A DNA stretch of 64,000 nt from Croceimicrobium sp965228705 (lineage in GTDB: Bacteria; Bacteroidota; Bacteroidia; Flavobacteriales; Schleiferiaceae). The position numbers and the translations under genes were made by a program. Below, one piece after another: positions 8,542 through 17,434 of the stretch (the first letter of the stretch is position 1; each line of letters begins with the position of its first letter). The notes beneath the pieces were generated by a model. The model was given only the letters and a program-made list of their open reading frames with translations. It did not search any database and had not been told where the DNA came from. Location of the stretch: contig NZ_OZ245832.1 in the NCBI RefSeq assembly GCF_965228705.1, positions 1,798,001 to 1,862,000 of the forward strand, read 5' to 3'.

Positions 8542-10647
8542 ATGGAAAACGAAAAAGATAACAAGGAACAATTGCGAAAGCTGAAAGAACAGTTCTCGCG
8601 TAATTCCGGAGAAAAACCGAATGGCAATAATAAAGGAGGCCCGGGTGGGGATCCGCGTCGTCGATTCAATATTTATTGGATCTATGCCATTATCGCCCTT
8701 TTCCTAATCGCTCTGCAACTTTTACATTCGGTAGGAAACGACCAAAAGCAAATCAATTTTGATGATTTCACCGCCATGATCGAACGTGGTGATGTGAAGA
8801 AAGTGAAGATCATCAATGAAAAAATCGTCCAGGTATACCTAACCAAGGATGCGCTGGACTCTGGCCTGGAAGAGTACAAAGACCTGAAGGACAACCCAAT
8901 GGGTCCCGGAGTGGATGGTCCTCATTATAGCTTTGAGATGCCTTATGAGGCGTACAAAGAAAATATGAGCTATTTCTATGATCAGCACCCCGAGCTCAAA
9001 GACAAACGGATCACCCCTCATTTCGAGGAGGTGAAAGACTATTTCGGAGGCACCCTATCCTATTTGATTCCCTTTATTCTCTTAATCGGAATTTGGATTT
9101 TCATCATGCGTCGTATGAGCGGTGGTGGTAGTGGCCCCGGAGCACAGATCTTCAATATCGGTAAATCCAAAGCCCAGCTTTTTGATCAAAACACCAATGT
9201 GAAGATCACCTTTAAAAATGTAGCAGGTTTGGAAGGCGCCAAAGAAGAAGTACAAGAAATTGTAAGCTTCTTAAAAGATCCCGATCGCTATACTTCCTTG
9301 GGAGGTAAAATTCCTAAAGGTGCTTTATTGGTAGGCCCTCCCGGAACGGGTAAGACCTTATTGGCCAAAGCCGTTGCGGGTGAAGCCAAGGTTCCTTTCT
9401 TCTCCCTTTCAGGATCCGACTTTGTTGAGATGTTTGTGGGGGTTGGCGCTTCTCGGGTACGTGACCTCTTTAAGCAAGCCAAGGAAAAATCACCTTCGAT
9501 CATTTTCATTGATGAGATTGATGCTATTGGTAGAGCGCGCGGTAAAAATGCCCTTTCCGGCGGAAACGACGAAAGAGAAAATACCCTCAACCAGCTTTTA
9601 ACCGAAATGGATGGTTTTGGCACCAATGAACATGTTATTGTTTTAGCGGCTACCAACCGTGCTGATATCCTGGACAAGGCCCTCTTAAGAGCCGGTCGCT
9701 TTGACCGTCAGATTTTCGTGGATCTTCCCGAATTGAATGAACGTAAAGAAATCTTTAAAGTACACCTGGCTCCTTTGAAATTGGCACCCAAAGTGGATTC
9801 TGATTTCTTAGCCCGTCAAACTCCTGGATTTAGCGGAGCGGATATTGCCAATGTTTGTAATGAGGCAGCCCTAATTGCCGCTCGTAAAGACAAGAAAGCG
9901 ATTGATCAGCAAGACTTCCTGGATGCGGTTGATCGTATTATTGGTGGATTGGAGAAAAAGAGCAAAATCATTTCTCATGAAGAGAAGAAGATCATTGCCC
10001 ATCACGAAGCGGGTCATGCTACCGTAAGTTGGTTATTAGAGCATGCCCATCCTTTAGTTAAAGTTACCATTGTTCCGCGTGGTCGCTCTTTGGGAGCCGC
10101 CTGGTATTTGCCCGAAGAAAGACAGCTTACCAATACCGATCAGATTCTGGATGAGATGTGCGCTGCCCTGGGGGGTAGAGCCGCTGAAGAAATCATCTTT
10201 GGGAAAATCTCAACCGGCGCTTTGAGTGATTTGGAGAAAGTAACCAAGCAAGCTCGAGCCATGGTTACCATTTATGGATTGAACGCCAAGCTTGGAAACA
10301 TCACGTATTACGATTCGCAGAATGGTAATGATATGGGCTTCACCAAGCCCTATAGTGAACGTACAGCTCAAATTATTGATGAGGAAATCAGTAAGATTAT
10401 TGAAAATCAATACCTAAGAGCTAAAGAGCTATTAACAGGCAATCAGGAAAAACTTATCCAGTTAGCTGAATTGTTACTGGAAAAAGAAGTTATTTTTAAG
10501 GAAAATTTAGAGGAGATCTTTGGTAAACGGAGATGGAAGAGCAGAGACGAAGTACTGCACGAAGAAAATCATCCCGATGAAGAATTAGAAAACAAAGACC
10601 CTGAAGCTTCTACTGAAGAAGCGGAAAGTACAGATCTCCCGGCTTAA
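8542..10647 (+). CDS. ftsH: ATP-dependent zinc metalloprotease FtsH
   Basis: 701-residue membrane AAA+ protease. Two transmembrane segments (about 43-65 and 172-190) flank a periplasmic domain. The AAA module has Walker A GPPGTGKT at 265-272, Walker B IIFIDEIDAIG and the second region of homology with RAGRFDRQIFVDLP. The M41 peptidase has zinc motif HEAGH at 488-492. The basic, Gly/Asn-rich N-terminus and the acidic C-terminal tail (DEELENKDPEASTEE) are typical for Bacteroidota. It degrades unassembled or damaged membrane proteins. It lies between rsfS and the LUD gene in one operon. Confidence 0.97.
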   Translation: MENEKDNKEQLRKLKEQFSRNSGEKPNGNNKGGPGGDPRRRFNIYWIYAIIALFLIALQLLHSVGNDQKQINFDDFTAMIERGDVKKVKIINEKIVQVYLTKDALDSGLEEYKDLKDNPMGPGVDGPHYSFEMPYEAYKENMSYFYDQHPELKDKRITPHFEEVKDYFGGTLSYLIPFILLIGIWIFIMRRMSGGGSGPGAQIFNIGKSKAQLFDQNTNVKITFKNVAGLEGAKEEVQEIVSFLKDPDRYTSLGGKIPKGALLVGPPGTGKTLLAKAVAGEAKVPFFSLSGSDFVEMFVGVGASRVRDLFKQAKEKSPSIIFIDEIDAIGRARGKNALSGGNDERENTLNQLLTEMDGFGTNEHVIVLAATNRADILDKALLRAGRFDRQIFVDLPELNERKEIFKVHLAPLKLAPKVDSDFLARQTPGFSGADIANVCNEAALIAARKDKKAIDQQDFLDAVDRIIGGLEKKSKIISHEEKKIIAHHEAGHATVSWLLEHAHPLVKVTIVPRGRSLGAAWYLPEERQLTNTDQILDEMCAALGGRAAEEIIFGKISTGALSDLEKVTKQARAMVTIYGLNAKLGNITYYDSQNGNDMGFTKPYSERTAQIIDEEISKIIENQYLRAKELLTGNQEKLIQLAELLLEKEVIFKENLEEIFGKRRWKSRDEVLHEENHPDEELENKDPEASTEEAESTDLPA

Positions 10648-10654
10648 AAATAAT

Positions 10655-11299
10655 ATGGCGGAGCAAAAATCAAAAAAAGGCTTGCTCGGTCGTTTCATGG
10701 ATATTTTATCCGGAAGACCAACAGAGAATTCCCAGACCGAAGAGCTGGACAAGCCCGTTATTGAGTTTACCGCCGAAGAGTCGGATCCCACAGATTTAGG
10801 ATTTGTAAAGAAATTTACCGCTTCGGGCGGTAAGTTTCTTTATTGTGAAGATGAAGGGGAAGCCTTTCATTTTCTACGTCAGATAATGGAAGAATCCGGA
10901 TTAGGTCAGGTCTATTGCACCGACCCCAATTTGATCTCCATCTTGCGAAAAGCAGAGGTTAATGTTCATGAAAATGACTGGACCAACAGCGATGCTTTTT
11001 GCACCTCTTGCGAATATTTAGTGAGCTTTAATGGTGGTATAATGATCTCCGCCAATCAGCTTCACGGCAAGAAATTAGAAGACCTGCCCGAAACCTTTAT
11101 CACCATCGGACGTACCAGTCAGATCACAGATAATCTTCGTTCGGCCCTGGCAGGTATCAGAGTTCGCTATAAGAACAATTTACCCTCACAGATTACTACG
11201 ATAAAAGGACCTAAAAAGGTCGAGAACCTGGAAGAAAACGACCAGGGGAAAATTTGTAATAAGGAGATTTACCTGCTACTCCTGGAAGATCAGCTCTAA
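10655..11299 (+). CDS. LUD (LutC/YkgG) domain protein
   Basis: 214 residues, cytoplasmic. The C-terminal about 130 residues match the LUD domain by pattern: CTSCEYLVSFNGGIMISANQ, LPETFITIGRTSQITDNL and RYKNNLPSQITTIKGP. LutC-type LUD proteins work in lactate oxidation, but there are no lutA or lutB partners here. The first about 60 residues are charged and variable. It is fixed between ftsH (7 bp gap) and cdsA (adjacent codons). The real role may lie in envelope or membrane homeostasis, but that is inference. Confidence 0.8.
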   Translation: MAEQKSKKGLLGRFMDILSGRPTENSQTEELDKPVIEFTAEESDPTDLGFVKKFTASGGKFLYCEDEGEAFHFLRQIMEESGLGQVYCTDPNLISILRKAEVNVHENDWTNSDAFCTSCEYLVSFNGGIMISANQLHGKKLEDLPETFITIGRTSQITDNLRSALAGIRVRYKNNLPSQITTIKGPKKVENLEENDQGKICNKEIYLLLLEDQL

Positions 11300-12115
11300 A
11301 TGAACAACCTTATTACCCGAAGCTTAAGTGGGATTGTCTACGTTCTGCTCATCTTGATGAGTACCTTTTATATTCCTCATGGTTCATTTCTCTTGGCCGG
11401 AATTTTAGGTAGCCTAGCTCTTATCGAATGGCATAATTTTAAGCCGGAAGCTCATAAACGCGGACACTCTGTATTCTCAGTGCTCATTCTCTTAATGAGT
11501 TTGGCCTATTTCAGCCCCGAAATAAGTTCAGTGTCCAAGGCAGCCATGGCTTTAATTAGCCTGGTATTAATCCTGATGATGATCTTACAAAACATTTTTG
11601 TGGAAGATTCTCAAAGAGCTTTGGACAGCCTGTTTCGCAATGTATTTGGCCTCTTTTATATTGTACCGGCCCTTTTAAGCCTGGCCTTCCTTGGGGAGCA
11701 TAGCTGGATATTAGCCGGAGTCTTCATTATGATCTGGTGCTTCGACTCCTTTGCCTATTTAGTAGGTAAATATTTAGGCTCCCATAAATTAATGCCGCGA
11801 ATCTCGCCCAACAAAACTTGGGAAGGATTCATTGGTGGCGCCCTCTTTTCGGCTTTGGCAGCCGCTCTGCTTTGGAATTATTCCGGTGTAGAATTCCTAA
11901 AACTATGGCATTGGCTCAGCTTGTCCTTTCTGGTGGTATTGAGTGCTACCTTTGGCGATCTTTTTGAATCTGCGCTGAAACGCAAGCATAATCTGAAAGA
12001 CAGCGGAAAAATGATGCCTGGTCATGGAGGAATTTTAGATCGAATTGACAGTTTGCTCTTTGCCATGCCCGTGACCTTCTTATTTTTGAATTTAATAGCC
12101 ACCAACAAACTATGA
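11300..12115 (+). CDS. cdsA: Phosphatidate cytidylyltransferase
   Basis: 271-residue integral membrane enzyme making CDP-diacylglycerol from phosphatidate and CTP. About seven hydrophobic segments are visible. The signature region is ISPNKTWEGFIGG followed by GDLFESALKRKHNLKDSGKMMPGHGGILDRIDS in outline (S-x8-K-R-x3-K-D-x7-G-H-G-G-x2-D-R-x-D). Its ATG follows the LUD stop directly and its TGA overlaps the psd ATG, so cdsA and psd are translationally coupled in the glycerophospholipid pathway. Confidence 0.95.
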   Translation: MNNLITRSLSGIVYVLLILMSTFYIPHGSFLLAGILGSLALIEWHNFKPEAHKRGHSVFSVLILLMSLAYFSPEISSVSKAAMALISLVLILMMILQNIFVEDSQRALDSLFRNVFGLFYIVPALLSLAFLGEHSWILAGVFIMIWCFDSFAYLVGKYLGSHKLMPRISPNKTWEGFIGGALFSALAAALLWNYSGVEFLKLWHWLSLSFLVVLSATFGDLFESALKRKHNLKDSGKMMPGHGGILDRIDSLLFAMPVTFLFLNLIATNKL

Positions 12116-12771
12116 TACGCATCCACCACGAAGGATTTCGAATCCTCCTCCAAACCCTGATCATTTTAGGTCTGATCAACTTTTTGGCGATCTGGTTAAG
12201 TGATATGGAGTGGTTGGAAAACAGCGTACTTTTCTTAAGCCTGGTGGTTTATATCCTGGTATTACAGTTTTTCCGCAATCCAAAGCGCTTTCCACCCCAA
12301 GGTGATGATATTGTTATTGCTCCTGCTGATGGAAAGATTGTAGCCATCGAAGAAATCGAAGAACCTGAATACTTCAAGAAAAAGATGCTGCAGATCAGCA
12401 TTTTTATGTCGCCCCTCAACGTTCATGTGAATCGTTATCCGGTTCCGGGAACGGTAAAATACTCGCAGTATCATGCCGGAGCCTATTTGGTGGCCTGGCA
12501 TCCAAAATCGAGTACCTTAAACGAACGTACTGCGGTAGTGGTGGAAACTCCTTCCGGCATAGAAGTGATGCATAAACAAATTGCCGGAGCCGTTGCCAGA
12601 CGTATTATTAATTATGCCAAAGTGGGCTCCAAAGCCATTCAAGGGGCCGACTGTGGTTTTATTCGCTTTGGATCAAGGGTAGATATCGTTCTGCCTTTGG
12701 ATGCCAACATTTTAGTGAAAGTTGGTGATAAAGCCCGCGGCGGAGAACAAATTTTAGCTGAATTAAAGTGA
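12112..12771 (+). CDS. psd: Phosphatidylserine decarboxylase (short form)
   Basis: 219 residues. Makes phosphatidylethanolamine from phosphatidylserine. Two N-terminal membrane segments (about 13-30 and 36-52) precede the catalytic part with VIAPADGKIVAIEE, FMSPLNVHVNRYPVPGTV and the self-cleavage site FGS, Gly187-Ser188, which generates the pyruvoyl group. The site is GS preceded by F, as in the short Psd subfamily, not the LGST of E. coli. It overlaps cdsA by ATGA, and the acyl-CoA-binding protein gene follows with a TGATG overlap. Confidence 0.94.
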   Translation: MIRIHHEGFRILLQTLIILGLINFLAIWLSDMEWLENSVLFLSLVVYILVLQFFRNPKRFPPQGDDIVIAPADGKIVAIEEIEEPEYFKKKMLQISIFMSPLNVHVNRYPVPGTVKYSQYHAGAYLVAWHPKSSTLNERTAVVVETPSGIEVMHKQIAGAVARRIINYAKVGSKAIQGADCGFIRFGSRVDIVLPLDANILVKVGDKARGGEQILAELK

Positions 12772-13061
12772 TGATAGTCATGCACAGCGACCTGGACATA
12801 GAATTTGAAAAGTATGTGAAAATTGGCAATAATATGCCGCCTCAGGCTGCAGACGATATGCTAATTGCCTATGCTTTTTACAAACAGGCTACCGTAGGAG
12901 ATGTGCAGGGAGATCGACCAACTGAATCCAGTAATGTGGTGCAGACCTTTAAATTTGATGCTTGGCGTCGCTTGGAAGGTATGCCCATGGAAGAAGCCAA
13001 AAAGCGCTATATCCAAACCATTATTGAACTTGAAGCACGCCTGAAAAAACCGAAGGCTTAG
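12771..13061 (+). CDS. Acyl-CoA-binding protein
   Basis: 96 residues from the ATG at 12771, coupled to the psd stop by TGATG. A GTG one codon earlier and an ATG at 12780 are alternatives. It matches the four-helix ACBP family: LLIAYAFYKQATVGD-like stretch (here MLIAYAFYKQATVGDVQGD), then FKFDAWRRLEGMPMEEAKKRYI. These proteins bind long-chain acyl-CoA esters in the cytoplasm. ACBP is mainly eukaryotic but occurs in some bacteria. Placement after cdsA and psd suggests a role in supplying or buffering acyl chains. Its TAG interlocks with the cmk stop. Confidence 0.9.
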   Translation: MIVMHSDLDIEFEKYVKIGNNMPPQAADDMLIAYAFYKQATVGDVQGDRPTESSNVVQTFKFDAWRRLEGMPMEEAKKRYIQTIIELEARLKKPKA

Positions 13062-13744
13062 GCCTGACGTTCTTTAGCCCAGCTCAAGGCCAGATTCAAT
13101 TGCTCCTCCATGCTAAGATCCGTATTATCTAAAACCAAAGCGTCTGCGGTTTGGATAAGAGGTGAATCTTCTCGATGGGTATCCAAATAATCGCGTTCTT
13201 CCAGATTATTAGCGACTTCCTCTAAGGTCATTTGCATGCCTTTACTCTGCAATTCCGCAAAACGCCTTTGAGCTCTCACCGCTGGATCTGCGGTCATAAA
13301 GATTTTTAACTCGGCATCAGGCATTACCACCGATGCAATATCACGACCATCCATCACCACCGATCCTGCCTCAGCAATAGCCTGCTGCTGCTTCACCAAA
13401 AAGCGACGAACTTCCGAAATTTGAGCTACCAAACTCACCTTAGAGGCAACTTCAGCTCCGCGAATTTCTCTTTCAACCGCTCTTCCATTTACATGAATTA
13501 CCGGCTTGCCCTCGCTTTCGCTGAATTGGAAATCCAAGTTTAAACGCCTTAAAGATTCAATGAGCGCCGCTTCCATCAAATTACCTCCTTGAAAACAGCC
13601 CTGCTCCAAAGCCCAATAAGTAACAGCCCGGTACATAGCTCCGGTATCGATATAGCGAAAATTTAAGGCTGCGGCCAACTGACGGGCCATGGTACTTTTC
13701 CCCGTAGATGAATAACCATCTACTGCGATTCTAATCCCCTTCAT
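13058..13744 (-). CDS. cmk: Cytidylate kinase
   Basis: 228 residues. Phosphorylates CMP and dCMP. P-loop GYSSTGKST at residues 10-18, YIDTGAMYRAVTYWAL for nucleotide binding, VVMDGRDIASVVMPDAELKIFMTA, and the lid RAQRRFAELQSKG. The length is normal. It starts inside the last 14 bp of porQ on the same strand, so the two are co-transcribed. A cmk-porQ pairing is common in Bacteroidota. Confidence 0.96.
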   Translation of the reverse strand: MKGIRIAVDGYSSTGKSTMARQLAAALNFRYIDTGAMYRAVTYWALEQGCFQGGNLMEAALIESLRRLNLDFQFSESEGKPVIHVNGRAVEREIRGAEVASKVSLVAQISEVRRFLVKQQQAIAEAGSVVMDGRDIASVVMPDAELKIFMTADPAVRAQRRFAELQSKGMQMTLEEVANNLEERDYLDTHREDSPLIQTADALVLDNTDLSMEEQLNLALSWAKERQA

Positions 13745-14771
13745 TTTTCTTTTTTCGGAACTCGTCTAAACTGGTTCGTAGGGTAATTTGATTGGCACCA
13801 CCCGCGATGTGGTACATATTACGACTGTAATGCAGATAGAACTTGGAGATCCGAATTCCGCCCCCTACTGAAAACCCGGCCACCGTTCTACGGCTTTCCA
13901 AATTCAATTCCTGACGACGACGGAAACTATATCCAAATTGAAGGTTAAAAGATTCAGAGGGCGCAAACTCCGCCCCAATCACCACATGGCGCAAGAGGTT
14001 ATTCCAAATCGAAGGAAAATTCTCCTCCACCTCACCAGTAAACTGATTTACCGTAAAAGCAGTTGGATCAGTATAGCGTAAGTCAAAAGATTCAAGATGT
14101 TCCAAAGTAATCTGCCAGCGCAAAGGCATATGCTCGAAGCGATTGGAAAAACCTAATTGAAGCTCAAAGGGTAAATCCTCTTTAACATCGGCATAGGGAT
14201 TAAGCTGAAAACCAGCGTTTTTCATCACCAAGGCTACCGCTATTCGGCGTTTAGGAATCTGATACGTAACCCCGGCATCCCAAGCCAGACCCCAGGAGCT
14301 CCAGGTATCATAAACAGAATTAATCACTTTCATGGTAGCCCCGAAAGACCAGGTAGAATCCAAGCGATACGAATATCCGAGATTTACGGCCATATCATTC
14401 CCGGTAAAGGTTCCCTGGCGAATGCCAATCACATTGGCGCGATCGAACTCACCATAATCGAAATACTGTAATTGCAAGAAGAAAGTACCTACACTATCAA
14501 AATTTTGAGCATAGGCGATATCCGCGAATCGAATATCCGCCACATAATCTACAAAGGAACTAGTGATTTGCCCGCTCATTTCTTTGCGAAGCAAGGACGG
14601 ATTATAAAGGGCAAAATTGAGGTCCTCTACCGTATTAGCAATAGCATTGCTCCCCTGACCAGCCACTCTGGCGGAAGCGATATTATTTAAAAACTGATAG
14701 GTTGTACGGCCTCCCAATTGAGCTTGGGCAAAAAGCGGTACCAGGCAGAGGAATATGAACAGTTTTCTCAT
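13731..14771 (-). CDS. porQ: Type IX secretion system protein PorQ
   Basis: 346-residue outer-membrane barrel with signal peptide MRKLFIFLCLVPLFAQAQ. Recognised by the N-terminus GGRTTYQFLNNIASARVAGQGSNAI in outline, LNFALYNPSLL, DYVADI, FGATMKVINSVYDTWSSWGL and a C-terminus rich in alternating barrel strands. PorQ belongs to the T9SS attachment machinery that anchors or processes exported proteins, the likely route for the sorting-domain protein at 48922. lon lies upstream behind a terminator, so porQ probably has its own promoter in 14772-14825, where I only see the near match TAACTTTC. Confidence 0.9.
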   Translation of the reverse strand: MRKLFIFLCLVPLFAQAQLGGRTTYQFLNNIASARVAGQGSNAIANTVEDLNFALYNPSLLRKEMSGQITSSFVDYVADIRFADIAYAQNFDSVGTFFLQLQYFDYGEFDRANVIGIRQGTFTGNDMAVNLGYSYRLDSTWSFGATMKVINSVYDTWSSWGLAWDAGVTYQIPKRRIAVALVMKNAGFQLNPYADVKEDLPFELQLGFSNRFEHMPLRWQITLEHLESFDLRYTDPTAFTVNQFTGEVEENFPSIWNNLLRHVVIGAEFAPSESFNLQFGYSFRRRQELNLESRRTVAGFSVGGGIRISKFYLHYSRNMYHIAGGANQITLRTSLDEFRKKKNEGD

Positions 14772-14825
14772 AAAGGGCGAAAGTTATGAAAAGAACGTCG
14801 ATGGCAGAGCTTTATTTGCCGCAAT

Positions 14826-14853
14826 AAAAAAACCCGAAGCTAAGCTCCGGGTT
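14826..14853 (-). terminator. Intrinsic terminator of lon
   Basis: A 10-bp stem (14831-14840 with 14844-14853, including one G-U pair on the minus-strand RNA) has a 3-base loop and is followed on the minus strand by a run of U from 14830 downward. Confidence 0.85.
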
Positions 14854-14872
14854 TTCCTCTGTTTTTATGCTC

Positions 14873-17365
14873 TTAAGCCTTGGTTCCGAAACCAATTGCT
14901 TTGTTTTCTGCTTTCAGATTTTTCGCATTTTCTACTAATTTATCCGAAAGGGCAATATCTATTACTTCCATCATTCGCTCTACATAGTGGAAAGTTAATC
15001 CTTCCAGGTAGTCTTCGCGAATCTCTTTGATATCCTTTTCATTGCGCTTGGACAAGATAATCTCCATAATATCTGCTCGCTTGGCGGCCAGGATTTTCTC
15101 TTTAATGCCACCTACAGGAAGCACCTCACCGCGCAATGTAATCTCACCAGTCATGGCCAATCGAGGTTTCACTTCTCTTTGGGAAAAGAGCGAGGCCAGT
15201 GAAGTTAAAATGCTAATCCCTGCTGAAGGTCCATCCTTGGGAACGGCTCCCTCCGGGAAGTGGATATGCACATCATATTGATCAAAGAGGCGATAATCTA
15301 CCCCAAATTCATCGGAATGCGCTTTTAAATAAGCCATGGCGATAGAGGCAGATTCCTTCATCACATCCCCTAAATTACCGGTAATACTCAATCTTCCACG
15401 ACCTCTGGCAATGGATGATTCGATATAAAGAATATCACCACCAACGGGAGTCCAGGCCAAGCCTGTTACCAATCCGGCAATCGAGCGATCTTCATAACGA
15501 TCCTTGGAAAAACGTTCTGAACCTAATATCTCAGGAACATCTTTAAGGGCTGGTTTTATGTGATACTCCTGCTCCATGGCAATGCTCTTGGCGGCATATC
15601 GAACCATTTTAGCAATCACCTTATCCAATCCACGTACCCCAGATTCGCGGGTATAGTGTTCAATTACATACTCAAGTACCTTTTTACTCAAGCTCAGATG
15701 TTTCTTCTCTAAACCATGCTCTTTAAGCTGCTTAGGCAGAAGGTGTTTAGCGGCGATCTGCACTTTCTCCTCAACGGTATATCCATTGATTTCAATGATC
15801 TCCATCCGATCCCTTAAGGCTGGGTGAATGGCTCCTAAATTATTTGCAGTGGCGATAAATAAAACTTTACTCAGGTCGTATCCTACCTCCAAATAATTAT
15901 CGTAAAAACTGCTGTTCTGCTCTGGATCCAAAACCTCTAACATTGCTGAAGCCGGATCACCATGACCTCTTCCGCTGGAAAGCTTATCAATCTCATCCAG
16001 TACAAAAACCGGATTACTGGCTTCAGCCTTCTTAATATTTTGCATCAAGCGCCCAGGCATGGCACCGATATAGGTTTTACGGTGACCGCGAATTTCCGCT
16101 TCATCACCCAAACCACCTAAAGACATACGGATATAAGATCGGCCTAAAGCCTCAGCTACACTTTTACCTAAACTGGTTTTACCCACTCCGGGAGGACCGT
16201 ATAAACAAAGGATCGGCGCTTTCATATCGCCCTTCAATTTCAATACGGCCAAGTATTCCAATAAGCGCTCTTTCACCTTTTCCAGGCCATAATGATCACG
16301 GTTTAAGATGCGCTCTGCACGTTTCAGATTGAAATTATCCTTAGAAGTTTCATTCCAGGGTAAGTCCAACATAAACTCTAAATAGTTCCGTTGAATGCTA
16401 AATTCCGGTACTTGAGGATTTACCCTTTGTAGCTTACCAAGCTCCTTCTCGAAGAGCTCAGCAATTTTCTCAGGCCAGTCTTTCTTTCGGCCCTTTGCCC
16501 GCATTTCTTCAATTTCTGACTCGGTGCTGCTCCCGCCCAATTCTTCCTGAATCTGACGTAATTGCTGCTGCAGGAAATACTCTCGCTGCTGCTTATCAAA
16601 ATCTAAACGAACCTTATCCTGAATTTCATTCTTCATCTCCAGCATCTGCGCTTCAAGATTCAGCAATTTCAGTACTTCTGTAGCCCGATCACCAAGATCA
16701 TCTACCTCGAGAAGATGTTGCTTCTTATCCACCTCCGCATTCATATTATTGCTCACGAAATTGAGCAAGAAGGTATCACTGTCGATACTGCGGATAGTTA
16801 ATGCCGCCTCATTAGGTATTTCCTGAGACTTATCAATAATGTCGAGAGCCACATCCTTAATGGACTCCATCATCAGCTTAAATTGACCATCATCCGGAGC
16901 CGGCATGCGCTCATCAGATTTATGCACCCGCGCATAAATATGAGGTTCCGTACGATTAAAGTCTTCTATGACAAATCGTCTTAGACCTTGTAAAATAACC
17001 GCGGTATGTCCATTGGGTAATTTAAACTGACGAATAACCTTGGCCACAGTTCCTACCCGATATAAATCATCGGTTCCTGGATCTTCGGTATCACCATTCT
17101 TCTGGCTCACCACTCCTAATAGACCCTGATTTTTACTTACCTGATTAAGTAAGCTGATGGATTTATCACGTCCGGCGGTAATTGGAATTACAACCCCTGG
17201 GAAAAGGACGGTATTACGCAAGGGTAAAATAGGCAGCTCCTCTGGTAAGTCTTGATTCTTAAGAGACTCTTCGTCTTCCTTACTCATCAAAGGGATATAT
17301 TCCCCTTCTTCACGAATCACTCCCAGCTGAAACTGGTCAATATCTTTAAAGTTGGTAAAACTCAT
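14873..17365 (-). CDS. lon: ATP-dependent Lon protease (LonA)
   Basis: 830 residues, cytoplasmic AAA+ protease for damaged and regulatory proteins. An N-terminal LAN domain (LPILPLRNTVLFPGVVIPI) is followed by a coiled-coil region, Walker A GPPGVGKT at 390-397, VFVLDEIDKL, and the peptidase with catalytic Ser714 in PKDGPSAG and Lys757 in GGIKEK. The acidic N-terminal extension before LPILPLRN is usual for Bacteroidota. The Ser-Lys spacing equals that of E. coli Lon. It is followed by a strong terminator before porQ. Confidence 0.97.
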   Translation of the reverse strand: MSFTNFKDIDQFQLGVIREEGEYIPLMSKEDEESLKNQDLPEELPILPLRNTVLFPGVVIPITAGRDKSISLLNQVSKNQGLLGVVSQKNGDTEDPGTDDLYRVGTVAKVIRQFKLPNGHTAVILQGLRRFVIEDFNRTEPHIYARVHKSDERMPAPDDGQFKLMMESIKDVALDIIDKSQEIPNEAALTIRSIDSDTFLLNFVSNNMNAEVDKKQHLLEVDDLGDRATEVLKLLNLEAQMLEMKNEIQDKVRLDFDKQQREYFLQQQLRQIQEELGGSSTESEIEEMRAKGRKKDWPEKIAELFEKELGKLQRVNPQVPEFSIQRNYLEFMLDLPWNETSKDNFNLKRAERILNRDHYGLEKVKERLLEYLAVLKLKGDMKAPILCLYGPPGVGKTSLGKSVAEALGRSYIRMSLGGLGDEAEIRGHRKTYIGAMPGRLMQNIKKAEASNPVFVLDEIDKLSSGRGHGDPASAMLEVLDPEQNSSFYDNYLEVGYDLSKVLFIATANNLGAIHPALRDRMEIIEINGYTVEEKVQIAAKHLLPKQLKEHGLEKKHLSLSKKVLEYVIEHYTRESGVRGLDKVIAKMVRYAAKSIAMEQEYHIKPALKDVPEILGSERFSKDRYEDRSIAGLVTGLAWTPVGGDILYIESSIARGRGRLSITGNLGDVMKESASIAMAYLKAHSDEFGVDYRLFDQYDVHIHFPEGAVPKDGPSAGISILTSLASLFSQREVKPRLAMTGEITLRGEVLPVGGIKEKILAAKRADIMEIILSKRNEKDIKEIREDYLEGLTFHYVERMMEVIDIALSDKLVENAKNLKAENKAIGFGTKA

Positions 17366-17434
17366 TCAATAGCAAATTTGATCGCCTCTTCTGAGGCCAT
17401 CTCCTAAAAAGTCAATCCTTATGCCAAAGGAATA

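Noticed and set aside
9288..9677. 129-residue open frame antisense to ftsH
   Set aside because: Its Ser/Ala/Pro-rich composition mirrors the FtsH AAA codons on the other strand.
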